From: Tellurirhabdus rosea
Lineage (GTDB): Bacteria; Bacteroidota; Bacteroidia; Cytophagales; Spirosomataceae
Length of the DNA stretch: 64,000 nt
Direction: 5' to 3'
Assembly (NCBI RefSeq): GCF_026278345.1
Contig: NZ_CP111085.1
Coordinates: 508,001 to 572,000, forward strand
This document shows positions 53,551-61,959 of the stretch, piece by piece. Position numbers and translations under genes: made by a program. Within the stretch, counting starts at the first letter, position 1; each line of letters starts with the position of its first letter. The notes under the pieces were generated by a model. It ran no database searches. It had not been told where the DNA came from and saw only the letters and a program-made list of their open reading frames with translations.

Positions 53551-54407
53551 ACATTCAGGAATACATAGAGTCCGGTATTCTGGAAGCGTATGTGCTCGGA
53601 ACCGTCAGCCCGCAGGAGAAACGCGAGGTGGAATGCCTTTCCGGCATCTACCCCGAAATCCAGCAGGAACTCGACGACCTCTCCGTGGCTATGGAGCAGT
53701 ACGCCCTGACCCTGCGCCGCGACCCGCCCGCCGTTATTAAGGAAAACTTGCTCAAACAACTGGACTTTCAGACTCCTCAGGAAGACAAGGCCGTGCCAGT
53801 AGTGGCCGCTTCCGAGGGAATGGAAGCTGAAGCCGAAACGCCCGTCCGTCCGCTCTGGGGGCCCAACTCCCGACCCACTTACCGTTTCAGCTGGGTCGTG
53901 GCAGCATCCACGGGACTGGCACTGCTGTTTTTCTCGCTCTACCTCCTGTCTCAGTTAAGAGACAGCCAGCAAACCGTTTCAGAATTAAGAAGCAGTAACG
54001 AAACCCTGCAACAGGACTTCCGCCGCGTTCAGGTTCAGCAGCAGCGGTCCGAACAGACGCTCGCCCTAGTCCGGCGGCCCGGAACCCGGCTCATCCGGCT
54101 GGACCCCGTGGCCCAGGACCAGGCCAAAGCCGTGACGCTTTTCTGGAATCCGCAGTCCGGGGAAGTGCAGCTGGAAGTCGATTCACTGGTGCGCCCGCCC
54201 GAGTTCATGCAATACCAGCTCTGGGCGATTGTGGACGGCAAACCGGTCGATGCGGGCGTATTCGAAATTGACGACTGGCAGCACCTGGTCCGGACGCAGA
54301 AGGCGTTCCCCCGCGCCGACGCCTTTGCAATCACCGTCGAGAAGCGCGGCGGCAGCCCCACCCCGACCATGAGCACGATGGTGGTCCTGGGAAAAACAAA
54401 CGCATGA
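53547..54407 (+). CDS. Anti-sigma factor, RskA-like
   Basis: A 286-residue single-pass membrane protein. The N-terminal 80 residues form the sigma-binding domain (YIESGILEAYVLGTVSPQEK, the RskA-type pattern without the HxxxCxxC zinc motif). TM helix is at about 114-134, a coiled coil at 135-170, and the periplasmic RskA-type beta domain at 175-286 (TLFWNPQSGEVQLEVDSLVR, YQLWAIVDGKPVDAGVFEID). It should hold the upstream sigma factor inactive until a signal, likely by regulated proteolysis. Confidence 0.92.
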   Translation: MNIQEYIESGILEAYVLGTVSPQEKREVECLSGIYPEIQQELDDLSVAMEQYALTLRRDPPAVIKENLLKQLDFQTPQEDKAVPVVAASEGMEAEAETPVRPLWGPNSRPTYRFSWVVAASTGLALLFFSLYLLSQLRDSQQTVSELRSSNETLQQDFRRVQVQQQRSEQTLALVRRPGTRLIRLDPVAQDQAKAVTLFWNPQSGEVQLEVDSLVRPPEFMQYQLWAIVDGKPVDAGVFEIDDWQHLVRTQKAFPRADAFAITVEKRGGSPTPTMSTMVVLGKTNA

Positions 54408-54468
54408 GGGCTGGTTCAGGATTTATTGTGAAGCGTTTGGGGTTAATAGGGTAGGGTCAATAGTTGAT

Positions 54469-54563
54469 AGTTTAGGGTTTATAGTTTAGGGTTGCGCTGC
54501 CTCAATGAGAAGTTTGTAAAGAGGCAGCGCAACTATAAACCCTAAACCATAAACTCTAAACTA
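54469..54563. repeat. Intergenic inverted repeat before msrB
   Basis: Left arm 54469-54503 and right arm 54521-54563. Outer units are TTTAGGGTTTATAG-type; the inner perfect core is GTTGCGCTGCCTC/GAGGCAGCGCAAC. Same class as the repeat at 44018-44115. Weaker inverted similarity extends to about 54440 and 54585. Confidence 0.85.
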
Positions 54564-54608
54564 GTTACCCCAAACCCTCAACCTTACACCGCAAAACAAC
54601 TCATACAC

Positions 54609-55121
54609 ATGAAAACAAAAAACTGGTTAACCGCTTTTCTGGTTACGTTTGTGGTGCTCATTGGCGCCCTCGTCTGGGCCAACGACGCCGGCCTTAACAG
54701 AACCGACCGACCGCAGGACGACCCGCCCGGCAAGTGGAAAGTCAGCAAGACCAACGCCGAGTGGAAGAGGCTCCTGACGCCCGAGCAGTATTACATTCTG
54801 CGCGAAAAAGGCACCGAACGGGCCTTTACCAGCCCGCTGAACAAGAACAAGGAAAAAGGTGCCTACCATTGCGCCGCCTGTAAAACGCCGCTTTTTGCCT
54901 CCGACACCAAGTTTGAATCGGGAACGGGCTGGCCGAGCTTTTACACCTACATTGGAAAAAATGTGGTGAAGGACCGAGACGAATCGCTGGGTATGGTCCG
55001 CGACGAGGTCCTGTGCGGCACCTGCGGCGGCCACCTCGGTCACGTGTTCGACGATGGCCCCAAGCCCACCGGCCTGCGGTACTGCATCAACGGGGCGGCG
55101 CTGGAGTTTGTCAAAAAATAG
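54609..55121 (+). CDS. msrB: Peptide-methionine (R)-S-oxide reductase, exported
   Basis: A 170-residue MsrB that repairs oxidised methionine residues. An N-terminal hydrophobic segment ([20 protein letters not shown]) predicts export or membrane anchoring. Zinc cysteines are in [10 protein letters not shown] and [10 protein letters not shown]. The signature [11 protein letters not shown] is present, as is catalytic Cys159 in [11 protein letters not shown]. The common resolving position is occupied as in selenium-free MsrB forms. It likely protects envelope proteins. Confidence 0.95.
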   Translation: MKTKNWLTAFLVTFVVLIGALVWANDAGLNRTDRPQDDPPGKWKVSKTNAEWKRLLTPEQYYILREKGTERAFTSPLNKNKEKGAYHCAACKTPLFASDTKFESGTGWPSFYTYIGKNVVKDRDESLGMVRDEVLCGTCGGHLGHVFDDGPKPTGLRYCINGAALEFVKK

Positions 55122-55221
55122 TCGTAAGTGGTAAGTGATTAGTCGAAAGTCGTAAGTCGTAAGGGCTGCCCCTCAATCCCGGTCTTGCGGAGCCCTTACG
55201 ACTTACAACACTTACGACTAC
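55121..55221. repeat. Intergenic inverted repeat after msrB
   Basis: Left arm about 55121-55169 (GTCGTAAGTGGTAAGTGATT and further GTCGTAA units) and right arm 55189-55221 pair imperfectly, joined by GGGCTGCCCC/GGAGCCC. The left arm starts at the msrB stop codon. GTCGTAA units are shared with the perfect repeat at 45269-45387. Confidence 0.8.
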
Positions 55222-55253
55222 TTTTCCCGTACTATTTCCCAACGAAAAACCGT

Positions 55254-55261
55254 TATATTTG
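55254..55261 (+). promoter_or_regulatory. Putative -7 element for the PBP1A gene
   Basis: TATATTTG matches TAnnTTTG, 56 bp before the ATG at 55317, just after the inverted repeat. The leader then contains GACC...GGTC followed by seven T. No -33 TTG is seen. Confidence 0.5.
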
Positions 55262-55316
55262 GCGACCTGTCGAAAAACCGGCGGGTCGTTTTTTTGTAAC
55301 AGACACAACAGTACGC

Positions 55317-57887
55317 ATGAGTCAAATGGGGGAATGGCTTCGGGCCTTCCGGCGTGGAATTGGGGCAGTTTTCGGACGAGTGGGCGGTGCGCTTTTCACC
55401 GTCTTTTACCGCCTTGCTACCGCCATTGTCGGAAAGGAACGGGCTGATTCGTGGATTGGCGGCTACCGCTCCTCCCGGCAACGGGTTCGGGGTCGTCTTA
55501 TTGGTAAATTTGATACCCAGTCACCGTATTTCAAGCCCATCTGGAAACTCTGGAAGGCTACCGTTTACTTCTTTCTTGCCTTTGCCTTTTACATCTTCTG
55601 CATTGAGACCAATTTCCTGTATCTGAGCGGAGGTATGCCGAGCGTGGAAGATCTGCAAAACCCTAAAGTAGCGCAGTCTTCGGAGATTTACTCTTACGAC
55701 AAAGTCCTGATTGGCAAGTTCTTCACCGAGAACCGGACGCCCGTTGAATACAAGGACCTGCCGCCGCACCTGATCAACGCGCTGGTCGCTACGGAAGACA
55801 TCCGGTTCTACAAACACTCGGGCATCGACACCCGGAGCATCGGGCGGGCGGTGTTCGGCATTCTGACCGGCAACCGCGAAGGCGGCGGCAGTACCATCAC
55901 CCAGCAGCTGGCCAAGAACCTCTTCAAAACCCGCCGTAAGGAATCACGGGGGCTGCTGTACAGTGTTCCGATTGTCCGGCCGATTATTTACAAGACAAAG
56001 GAATGGCTGACGGCCATCAAGCTCGAACGGAATTTCACGAAAGAGGAAATCCTGACGATGTATTTCAACACCGTCGATTTCGGCAGCAACGCCTACGGCA
56101 TCAAAACGGCCGCCAGCACCTATTTCAGCAAATCGACCGACAGCCTCAGCATCCAGGAAGCCGCCGTGCTGGTGGGTCTGCAAAAGGCCACCACGACCTA
56201 CAACCCGCTCATCAAGCGGAATTTTGAGAAGTCCGTAAACCGGCGGAACGTCGTGATCGGGCAGATGGCCAAATATGGCTTTCTGACCGCCGGCCAGGCC
56301 GATTCCATCAAGGCCCTGCCGCTCAAAACCCGCTTCAAACCCGACAATCCGTACTCGGGTCCGGCCAACTATTTCAAGAATGCCGTCGTCGATTTTGTCA
56401 AGGAATGGGGCGAGAAAAACGGCTACGACCTCTACACCGACGGGCTGAAAGTCTACACCACCATCGACTCCCGCATGCAGAATTATGCCGAAGAAGCGAC
56501 CGCCGAAAAGATGAAGCAGCTGCAGCGGACCTTCGACAACCACTGGCGGGATCAGCAACCGTGGCGGGACGAAGACGGCAAGGTGATCGAAAACTTCATC
56601 GAAAAAGTGGCCCAGCGGACCGAACGTTACAAGTCGCTGGTCGCCAAATTCCCGAACCAGCCGGACTCGGTGAAGTATTACATGGAAGAGAAGAAAAACA
56701 AGGTGCCGGTGTTTTCGTGGAAAAACGGCGTGGACACCCTCCTGCTCTCTCCGATGGATTCCATCCGGTATTACAAACGCTTCCTGCAGGCGGGCATGGT
56801 GGCGATGGACCCGCATACGGGCTTCATCCGGGCGTGGGTCGGCGGGCTGGATTACAACTTCTTCCAGTACGACCACGTCAAGCAGGGCAAACGCCAGCCG
56901 GGTTCCACCTTCAAGCCGTTCGTCTACACCACGGTCATCAACGACTCGACCATCAACATGGGCCCCTGTGATCGGGTTCGGGATGAGCCATTCCGGGCCG
57001 AGTACGTCGAAAACGGGGAAGAGAAAGTCTGGGAGCCGAAAAACTCGGTCGGTTACTTTTCGTATTCCAACCTGACGCTGCGCCGGGCGCTGGCCCGGTC
57101 AATCAACTCGGTCACGGCCCACCTGACCAACGAGGTTGCTACGCCGCAGAAGGTCGTGGCGACGGCCCACGCAATGGGCATCAAGAGTTCGCTGGCGGCG
57201 GTGCCGTCCATCGGGCTGGGTTCGTCGGACGTGTCGCTGTACGAAATGGTGGCGGCCTACTGCACCTTTGCCAACAACGGCGTATATACCGAACCGCTGC
57301 TGGTGACCCGCATCGAGGACCGCAATGGGAAGGTGATCGAAGAATTTGTGCCCGAGCGCAAACAGGCCATCAAGGAAGAAACGGCCTTTCTGATGCTGCA
57401 CATGCTGAAAGGCGGCCTGCAGGAACCGGGCGGAACGTCGCAGAACCTGTGGTCGTTCGACCTGTTTGCCAAAAACAACGAAGTCGGCGGCAAAACGGGC
57501 ACGACTTCCAACAACTCCGACGGCTGGTTTATCGGCGTCACCCGCGACCTCGTAGTCGGGGCCTGGGTAGGCGGCGACGACCGCAGCATCCACTTCCGCT
57601 CCACCGATCTCGGCGAAGGGGCCAAAACGGCGCTGCCGCTGGTCGGGCGTTTTCTGGAAAAAGTATACGACGACAAATCCGTCGGGCTTTACCAGGGGCC
57701 GTTCCCCAAACCGGGTATTACCATCACGAAAGACTACATGAACTGCGGCGGCGGGTACGACGAAGAGGAAGGCAATGACGACGAGTCCGATTCGACCGAC
57801 GTTGACAGCCCCGCGTCCGACTCGCTGGACATTGAGGCGCCGCCCACCCTGCCCGCCGAGGCACCGGACACGACCGGGACGAGGTAG
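55317..57887 (+). CDS. Bifunctional penicillin-binding protein 1A-type
   Basis: An 856-residue class A PBP that polymerises and cross-links peptidoglycan. After an 80-residue cytoplasmic segment comes a TM helix (about 80-102). The GT51 transglycosylase has VATEDIRFYKHSGIDTRS with the catalytic Glu, GGSTITQQLAKNLF and KEEILTMYFNTVDFG. The transpeptidase has QPGSTFKPFVY with active Ser, the SxN-type ARSINS, and GGKTGTTSNNSDGWF. The C-terminal 45 residues are very acidic (YDEEEGNDDESDSTDVDSPA). The start at 55317 is preferred over 55185, which lies in the inverted repeat. Confidence 0.94.
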   Translation: MSQMGEWLRAFRRGIGAVFGRVGGALFTVFYRLATAIVGKERADSWIGGYRSSRQRVRGRLIGKFDTQSPYFKPIWKLWKATVYFFLAFAFYIFCIETNFLYLSGGMPSVEDLQNPKVAQSSEIYSYDKVLIGKFFTENRTPVEYKDLPPHLINALVATEDIRFYKHSGIDTRSIGRAVFGILTGNREGGGSTITQQLAKNLFKTRRKESRGLLYSVPIVRPIIYKTKEWLTAIKLERNFTKEEILTMYFNTVDFGSNAYGIKTAASTYFSKSTDSLSIQEAAVLVGLQKATTTYNPLIKRNFEKSVNRRNVVIGQMAKYGFLTAGQADSIKALPLKTRFKPDNPYSGPANYFKNAVVDFVKEWGEKNGYDLYTDGLKVYTTIDSRMQNYAEEATAEKMKQLQRTFDNHWRDQQPWRDEDGKVIENFIEKVAQRTERYKSLVAKFPNQPDSVKYYMEEKKNKVPVFSWKNGVDTLLLSPMDSIRYYKRFLQAGMVAMDPHTGFIRAWVGGLDYNFFQYDHVKQGKRQPGSTFKPFVYTTVINDSTINMGPCDRVRDEPFRAEYVENGEEKVWEPKNSVGYFSYSNLTLRRALARSINSVTAHLTNEVATPQKVVATAHAMGIKSSLAAVPSIGLGSSDVSLYEMVAAYCTFANNGVYTEPLLVTRIEDRNGKVIEEFVPERKQAIKEETAFLMLHMLKGGLQEPGGTSQNLWSFDLFAKNNEVGGKTGTTSNNSDGWFIGVTRDLVVGAWVGGDDRSIHFRSTDLGEGAKTALPLVGRFLEKVYDDKSVGLYQGPFPKPGITITKDYMNCGGGYDEEEGNDDESDSTDVDSPASDSLDIEAPPTLPAEAPDTTGTR

Positions 57888-57945
57888 GAGGTATGAGGTG
57901 GCTTCGCCGGTCACGGTGCTGCCTGGCGAAGCCACCTCATACCTC
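57888..57945. repeat. Perfect 21-bp inverted repeat after the PBP gene
   Basis: Arms 57888-57908 and 57925-57945 are exact reverse complements (core GTGGCTTCGCC/GGCGAAGCCAC) with a 16-nt loop. It begins on the PBP stop and ends just before a minus-strand gene remnant, so it may be a shared terminator. Confidence 0.88.
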
Positions 57946-57949
57946 ATCC

Positions 57950-58054
57950 CTATTCTTGCCGTTCACTCAAAAGTGTGGTGATTTCGCGCAGGATTTTGGT
58001 CATTTCACGCGGGGAGCCATTGCTTGTATACCCAAATGCTGATACATTTCTCAT
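57950..58054 (-). pseudogene. Probable 3' remnant of a host gene
   Basis: The minus strand reads SNGSPREMTKILREITTLLS ERQE-stop, a sequence with strong protein character (charged amphipathic helix) but no full gene upstream. The frame stays open to about 58098; an ATG at 58054 would make a 34-residue peptide. I read it as the C-terminal end of a chromosomal gene cut off by arrival of the cluster to its right. A genuine small gene is the alternative. Confidence 0.4.
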
Positions 58055-58092
58055 TTGGTATCGACCGGTATAGAAGCAATTCCCTGCCACCC

Positions 58093-58491
58093 ATGCTACT
58101 TAGTCAGACCCTGCGGCAACTCCGGCTGAAGAGTAAACTATCTCAGGAAATTATCTCCGAACGGCTTGGTATTTCGCAAAGTACCTATTGTAACTGGGAA
58201 AGTGGTAAATCCCTGCCTAATGCCCGTTCTCTTTCCCAATTGGCACAGCTCTTTGGTGTGCCCGTGACCGAGTTGATTCCCGGCGACCTGCAGGAGAAAC
58301 TTCAAACCGATTCGTCACCCAAAAGTGAGGCTACTTATACCGCCCAGCAACTGTATCAGGCCCTCACCGACTCACAACAGGCGCAAATACTCTTGCTACA
58401 GCAGCGCGTGCAGCAGCTCGAAGCCGAGAACGAAGCCCTGCGTCGGGAGTTGAACAGGCAAGCCCCCAAAACTGATAACGATTGTCAATAA
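58093..58491 (+). CDS. XRE-family regulator with C-terminal coiled coil
   Basis: A 132-residue DNA-binding protein. The HTH_3 domain covers residues 2-60: TLRQLRLKSKLSQEIISERL, GISQSTYCNWESGKSLPNAR, LAQLFGVPVTELIPGD. The C-terminal part is a leucine/glutamine-rich coiled coil (ILLLQQRVQQLEAENEALRR), suited for dimerisation. The ATG at 58093 is preferred to 58024, which lies over the host-gene remnant. Tandem 21-bp repeats and a promoter follow directly, so it is the likely regulator of the glycosyltransferase-VKOR-peptide operon. Confidence 0.85.
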   Translation: MLLSQTLRQLRLKSKLSQEIISERLGISQSTYCNWESGKSLPNARSLSQLAQLFGVPVTELIPGDLQEKLQTDSSPKSEATYTAQQLYQALTDSQQAQILLLQQRVQQLEAENEALRRELNRQAPKTDNDCQ

Positions 58492-58498
58492 CGTGACG

Positions 58499-58540
58499 AA
58501 TTATCATTTTATTGATTGAAATTATCATTTTTTCGATTGG
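58499..58540. promoter_or_regulatory. Tandem 21-bp repeat, candidate operator
   Basis: AATTATCATTTTATTGATTG begins at 58499 and AATTATCATTTTTTCGATTG at 58520, an exact period of 21 bp with 18 of 21 bases identical. The period equals two helical turns, placing both copies on one DNA face. The second copy covers the -33 TTG of the promoter at 58537-58567. Confidence 0.6.
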
Positions 58541-58567
58541 AGCCTACATAAAAAGCTTTCACCTTTG
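58537..58567 (+). promoter_or_regulatory. Promoter of the peptide-maturation operon
   Basis: TTG (58537-58539), a 20-bp spacer, then CACCTTTG (58560-58567), one base off TAnnTTTG, 33 bp before the glycosyltransferase ATG. This is the best -33/-7 pair in the window. Confidence 0.55.
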
Positions 58568-58600
58568 GTTCGTACTCCTTAACCAAAACGAACCCTTTGT

Positions 58601-60058
58601 ATGGCGGGCTTTTTCGGGACGCTTCCCCAGGATAACGCAGCGGCGGTACTGGACACAAGTCGTGTCCAGCCGACGGAAAAGCCCGTAGTGCTTATCTTAC
58701 CCGCCTCCATTCGTAGCCATGTCCTGCCGTCGCTATTTCTGGCCGATCAGCTGGCACAACAGTATGACGTGGTTTATGCCGTTACCAACGATATAATCGC
58801 CGACATCGTCACGCAAAATGGCTACCGGGTCGTGCGGAACTCCGAATGGCGGGTAGGCTACCATCAGGAAAGCGGCTTTCTGGCAAGCCGGAAACAGAAA
58901 CTCACTTATCGCCGTCTGCTGAAAGCCTACCGCAGCAGTGAGGTGTATGCGTTCCGGCAACGGGAGTTATACGCCCTGATCGACCAGCTAAAGCCCGTTT
59001 CTGTTCTTATTGACTTGTTTACGTGTACCGACTTTTGGGTCATGCACCCTCGCCGGGCTGAATTTTCGTTGTTGTTCTTTAACCCTATGCCCTCTACATA
59101 TCGGGTAGCCGGGTTTCCGGCAGTCTCGGAAGGCATTTGGCCGACTTCGCCGGTTTGGACACCACCCAAAACGTCCTGTCATAAAACCTTAGCGGATTGG
59201 CTGCGGCACCCTAAAGCGGCTCTGCTACGGCATACGGTAGTAAGGCAACAGAAACACCTTCAGCAACTTGCCCAAAGCCTTCCCGATTTTCCAGTAGCTC
59301 CTGATGGCACCGTCACGCTGCTGCTTGCCAACGTGCCGGAAATTTTGCTGGCACCAATAGCATTTGAATTTTCGCCACAAATCCGTAAGCCGAATCAGCA
59401 CTACCTGGGGTTGTGTATGCGTGAACATCGGCAGGATACCGAACTCGATCCGGCCTTTGCCGCCGCATGGCCGCAAATCAAAAGCGGCCTAAGCAAAGGA
59501 CAACGGCTGATTTATTGCAGTTTTGGCACGTTTTATCAAGGTCCCGACCGCACGCTGCTGACCTTTATCGAAAGCCTGCTGGAGGTGGTCAGTAGCCTTG
59601 AAAACGTTCAGTTGGTTTGTTCCGTCAATCACCTGGTCATCCAGACCGTCCGGGCGTGGCACCGGCAACCCGGTAATGTCTGGTTTTTCAGCCGGGTGCC
59701 GCAGTTGCAGGTATTACAGCAGGCCGATATCTTCATTACCCACGGCGGCTTTGGCTCTATTAAAGAAAGCATTTACTACGAAGTGCCGATGCTGGTTTAC
59801 CCCCTCGACCCGCATTACGACCAACCCGGCAACGCCCTGAAAGTAGCGCATCATGGCCTGGGATTGCGGGGCGTTTTTCATACCGAAGGCACCATTCAAT
59901 TACGCGACAAATTACAACGCCTGTTGGATGATAAAGCCTTCAAGGCGCGGTTACGACAGTTCAAAAATGACATCGAAACCTCCCATAACGACGTTGAAAT
60001 AACCCAGACCCTAAACTCACTCTTACTCCTTGCCCATCATGAAGCTAACGCCCGCTGA
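58601..60058 (+). CDS. GT1-type (UGT/MGT-like) glycosyltransferase
   Basis: A 485-residue GT-B glycosyltransferase. The N-terminal acceptor domain begins near VVLILPASIRSHVLPSLFLA. The C-terminal donor domain carries the UGT pattern: RLIYCSFGTFYQGP, VWFFSRVPQLQVLQQADIFI, THGGFGSIKESIYYEVPMLV, YPLDPHYDQPGNALKV, matching the macrolide/UDP-glycosyltransferase signature with HGG and D-Q. It overlaps the next gene by 20 bp, so the two are coupled. Glycosylation of the downstream peptide is an attractive inference; lipid or antibiotic glycosylation is the alternative. Confidence 0.88.
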   Translation: MAGFFGTLPQDNAAAVLDTSRVQPTEKPVVLILPASIRSHVLPSLFLADQLAQQYDVVYAVTNDIIADIVTQNGYRVVRNSEWRVGYHQESGFLASRKQKLTYRRLLKAYRSSEVYAFRQRELYALIDQLKPVSVLIDLFTCTDFWVMHPRRAEFSLLFFNPMPSTYRVAGFPAVSEGIWPTSPVWTPPKTSCHKTLADWLRHPKAALLRHTVVRQQKHLQQLAQSLPDFPVAPDGTVTLLLANVPEILLAPIAFEFSPQIRKPNQHYLGLCMREHRQDTELDPAFAAAWPQIKSGLSKGQRLIYCSFGTFYQGPDRTLLTFIESLLEVVSSLENVQLVCSVNHLVIQTVRAWHRQPGNVWFFSRVPQLQVLQQADIFITHGGFGSIKESIYYEVPMLVYPLDPHYDQPGNALKVAHHGLGLRGVFHTEGTIQLRDKLQRLLDDKAFKARLRQFKNDIETSHNDVEITQTLNSLLLLAHHEANAR

Positions 60059-61685
60059 AAAAAACGCCTACGATGCGCTGGTCTATCTGATTGAGGCCGT
60101 TAAGCTACCCATAACGGCGGCCTCGGTCAAAGAGCAGTTATACCTGCACCCTGATTTCCCGTCGCTGCTGGCGATGAGCGATGTGCTGACCGAGTGGAAC
60201 GTCCCCAATCTGGCAACGCGGGTGTATAGTGAACAACTTACCGAGATACCGCTACCGGCTATGGCCTATCTGGAGGTGAACGGCGGCTATTTTGCCCCTA
60301 TTCGGAAAGCAACGGCCGAGCGGGTAGAATGGCTCGACACCAACCGGGGCTGGCAAACCGAAAGCCTGGCCGACTTTTCGCGCAAGTGGAACCACGTGGT
60401 TTTGCTGATGGAACCGAACGAAGCCTCGGGCGAAGCGGCTTACTTGCAGAAAAAGAAGGAACAGCTTATGGCTAACGCCCGGATGCCGGTTGTGATGGGT
60501 GGCCTGCTTCTGTGCCTGTGGTGCGTTAGCTCGCTGGCCCTGCCGCAAACGTTTTTCAATGACTGGACCCTTCCGGCACTGCTTGCGGCCAAAGTGATCG
60601 GCATCGTCGTAACAACCCTGTTACTGTGGTATACCATCGACACTGACAACAACCTGCTCCGCAGTCTTTGCAGCCTCGATAACCGAACCGACTGCAACAG
60701 CGTACTGACCTCTGAAGCAGCTAAACTTTGGGGTTGGCTGGGTTGGTCCGAAATAGGATTTACTTACTTTTCGGGCACCTCCCTCGCGCTCCTGATTGGG
60801 CAGGGTACAGCCCTTCCTTCTGTGCTGGCGTGGCTGTTGGTGCTTAACGCGCTGGCCCTGCCCTACACCGTCTATTCCATTTATTATCAATATGCTGTAG
60901 CCAAATACTGGTGTACGCTTTGTGTAGCCGTGCAGGCTTTGTTGTGGGTAGAGTTTGCGTTGGGTCTAACATACTGGCAGATGGCAACGCTGGCGGTTAG
61001 CTCAGAACTAATTGCGGTATTTGCCCTTTCGTTTACGCTTCCAATTGTGCTATGGACCTGGATGAAAAAGCCCCTGCAGGAGGCCGCCAGGGTGTTTCCG
61101 CTCCGCCGGGAGTTGCAGCGGGCCAAGTTTAACCCCGACTATGTCGAAAGTCTCTTTGCCCGACAACCGCAAATGCCGCCTGTTTTTGAAGAGATGCGGG
61201 TTATAAACATAGGTAATCCAACCGCCGCGCATGTCCTGACCGTGGTAACCAACCCGCTTTGCGGCCCCTGCCGACGTTTGCATCCTGATCTGGAAGCCTT
61301 AATGAGCCGTACCGATGCCGTAAGCTGTCAGCTTGTATTTATCGGCTCCCCGGCTTCTGTGCCTATAACGCAAAAGTTGCTAACCCTTTCCCCAGAAGAA
61401 GCCGAACGAGCTATGCATCTCTGGTACAACGGCCGCTTCCGGGATGCACAAGAGTGGAGCAAGGTTATCACCACCTCAGCTGCGTACGGCGACGCCACAG
61501 CTCAACTACAACTCCACGCCCGCTGGTGCGAGCTAGCGCAGGTAACTGGAACGCCCACAATCTATTTAAACGGACGGCAACTGCCGCTTTCGTACACGCT
61601 CAACGATATGGAAATCCTATGCCGCATTCTTCCGGCACCGACTAAACCTACGGAATTGGCCAATTCATATAAATCAATTGTTTAA
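60039..61685 (+). CDS. C39-like / vitamin K epoxide reductase / thioredoxin fusion
   Basis: A 548-residue membrane protein with three parts. Residues 5-125 resemble a C39 peptidase-like domain (LHPDFPSLLAMSDVLTEWNV) but lack the catalytic N-terminal Cys region. Residues about 150-340 form a VKOR domain with several TM helices, loop pair Cys211/Cys219 and active CxxC Cys292/Cys295 (YWCTLCVAVQ). Residues 375-540 are thioredoxin-like with Cys408/Cys411 (NPLCGPCRRL) and cis-Pro in TGTPTIYLNG. It should make disulfide bonds outside the cytoplasm using quinone. It sits 18 bp before the peptide gene, the likely substrate. Confidence 0.88.
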   Translation: MKLTPAEKNAYDALVYLIEAVKLPITAASVKEQLYLHPDFPSLLAMSDVLTEWNVPNLATRVYSEQLTEIPLPAMAYLEVNGGYFAPIRKATAERVEWLDTNRGWQTESLADFSRKWNHVVLLMEPNEASGEAAYLQKKKEQLMANARMPVVMGGLLLCLWCVSSLALPQTFFNDWTLPALLAAKVIGIVVTTLLLWYTIDTDNNLLRSLCSLDNRTDCNSVLTSEAAKLWGWLGWSEIGFTYFSGTSLALLIGQGTALPSVLAWLLVLNALALPYTVYSIYYQYAVAKYWCTLCVAVQALLWVEFALGLTYWQMATLAVSSELIAVFALSFTLPIVLWTWMKKPLQEAARVFPLRRELQRAKFNPDYVESLFARQPQMPPVFEEMRVINIGNPTAAHVLTVVTNPLCGPCRRLHPDLEALMSRTDAVSCQLVFIGSPASVPITQKLLTLSPEEAERAMHLWYNGRFRDAQEWSKVITTSAAYGDATAQLQLHARWCELAQVTGTPTIYLNGRQLPLSYTLNDMEILCRILPAPTKPTELANSYKSIV

Positions 61686-61703
61686 CATTTAACATCTAAA
61701 ACT

Positions 61704-61901
61704 ATGTTGTCAAGATTTTCGAATGCGGCTCTGACAAGGTCAGAAATGAAAAATGTGAGGGGGGGTGCTTATTATCGTTGCTGGTGTAATGGTGCAATGT
61801 CGACGAAGTTTGAATCTACTAGTCAGAGTACGGCTACTACTTACTGCAGCAACCCAAAAAATACAGGTGGCCGTGAACCGTGTACTGCCTCCAAAGCATA
61901 A
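61704..61901 (+). CDS. Double-glycine leader peptide, candidate RiPP/bacteriocin precursor
   Basis: A 65-residue peptide. The leader LSRFSNAALTRSEMKNVRGG fits the Bacteroidota GG-type leader (LxRxEMKxIxGG, TIGR04149-like) with cleavage expected after Gly21. The 44-residue core has four cysteines, Cys26, Cys28, Cys48 and Cys60, in a CWC...C...C pattern, and a Ser/Thr-rich stretch at 33-47 that could accept sugars. The gene ends in a 15-bp hairpin. A self-standing GG peptide next to a disulfide-forming enzyme and a glycosyltransferase argues for a modified, exported product; an exporter is not in the window. Confidence 0.8.
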   Translation: MLSRFSNAALTRSEMKNVRGGAYYRCWCNGAMSTKFESTSQSTATTYCSNPKNTGGREPCTASKA

Positions 61902-61908
61902 TTAACTG

Positions 61909-61940
61909 AGAGCCTAAGCGTAGCACTACGCTTAGGCTCT
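61909..61940 (+). terminator. Perfect 15-bp hairpin after the peptide gene
   Basis: AGAGCCTAAGCGTAG (61909-61923) and CTACGCTTAGGCTCT (61926-61940) pair perfectly with a 2-base loop. There is no T-run. It may cap the peptide mRNA and separate its level from the WG-repeat gene 20 bp further on. Confidence 0.75.
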
Positions 61941-61959
61941 GCTATAAAACTTTACTACC

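Noticed and set aside
58029..58060. TACCCAAATG...CATTTGGTA inverted repeat as XRE operator
   Set aside because: It overlaps the presumed remnant reading frame and has a bulge; too weak to call next to the stronger 21-bp repeats.
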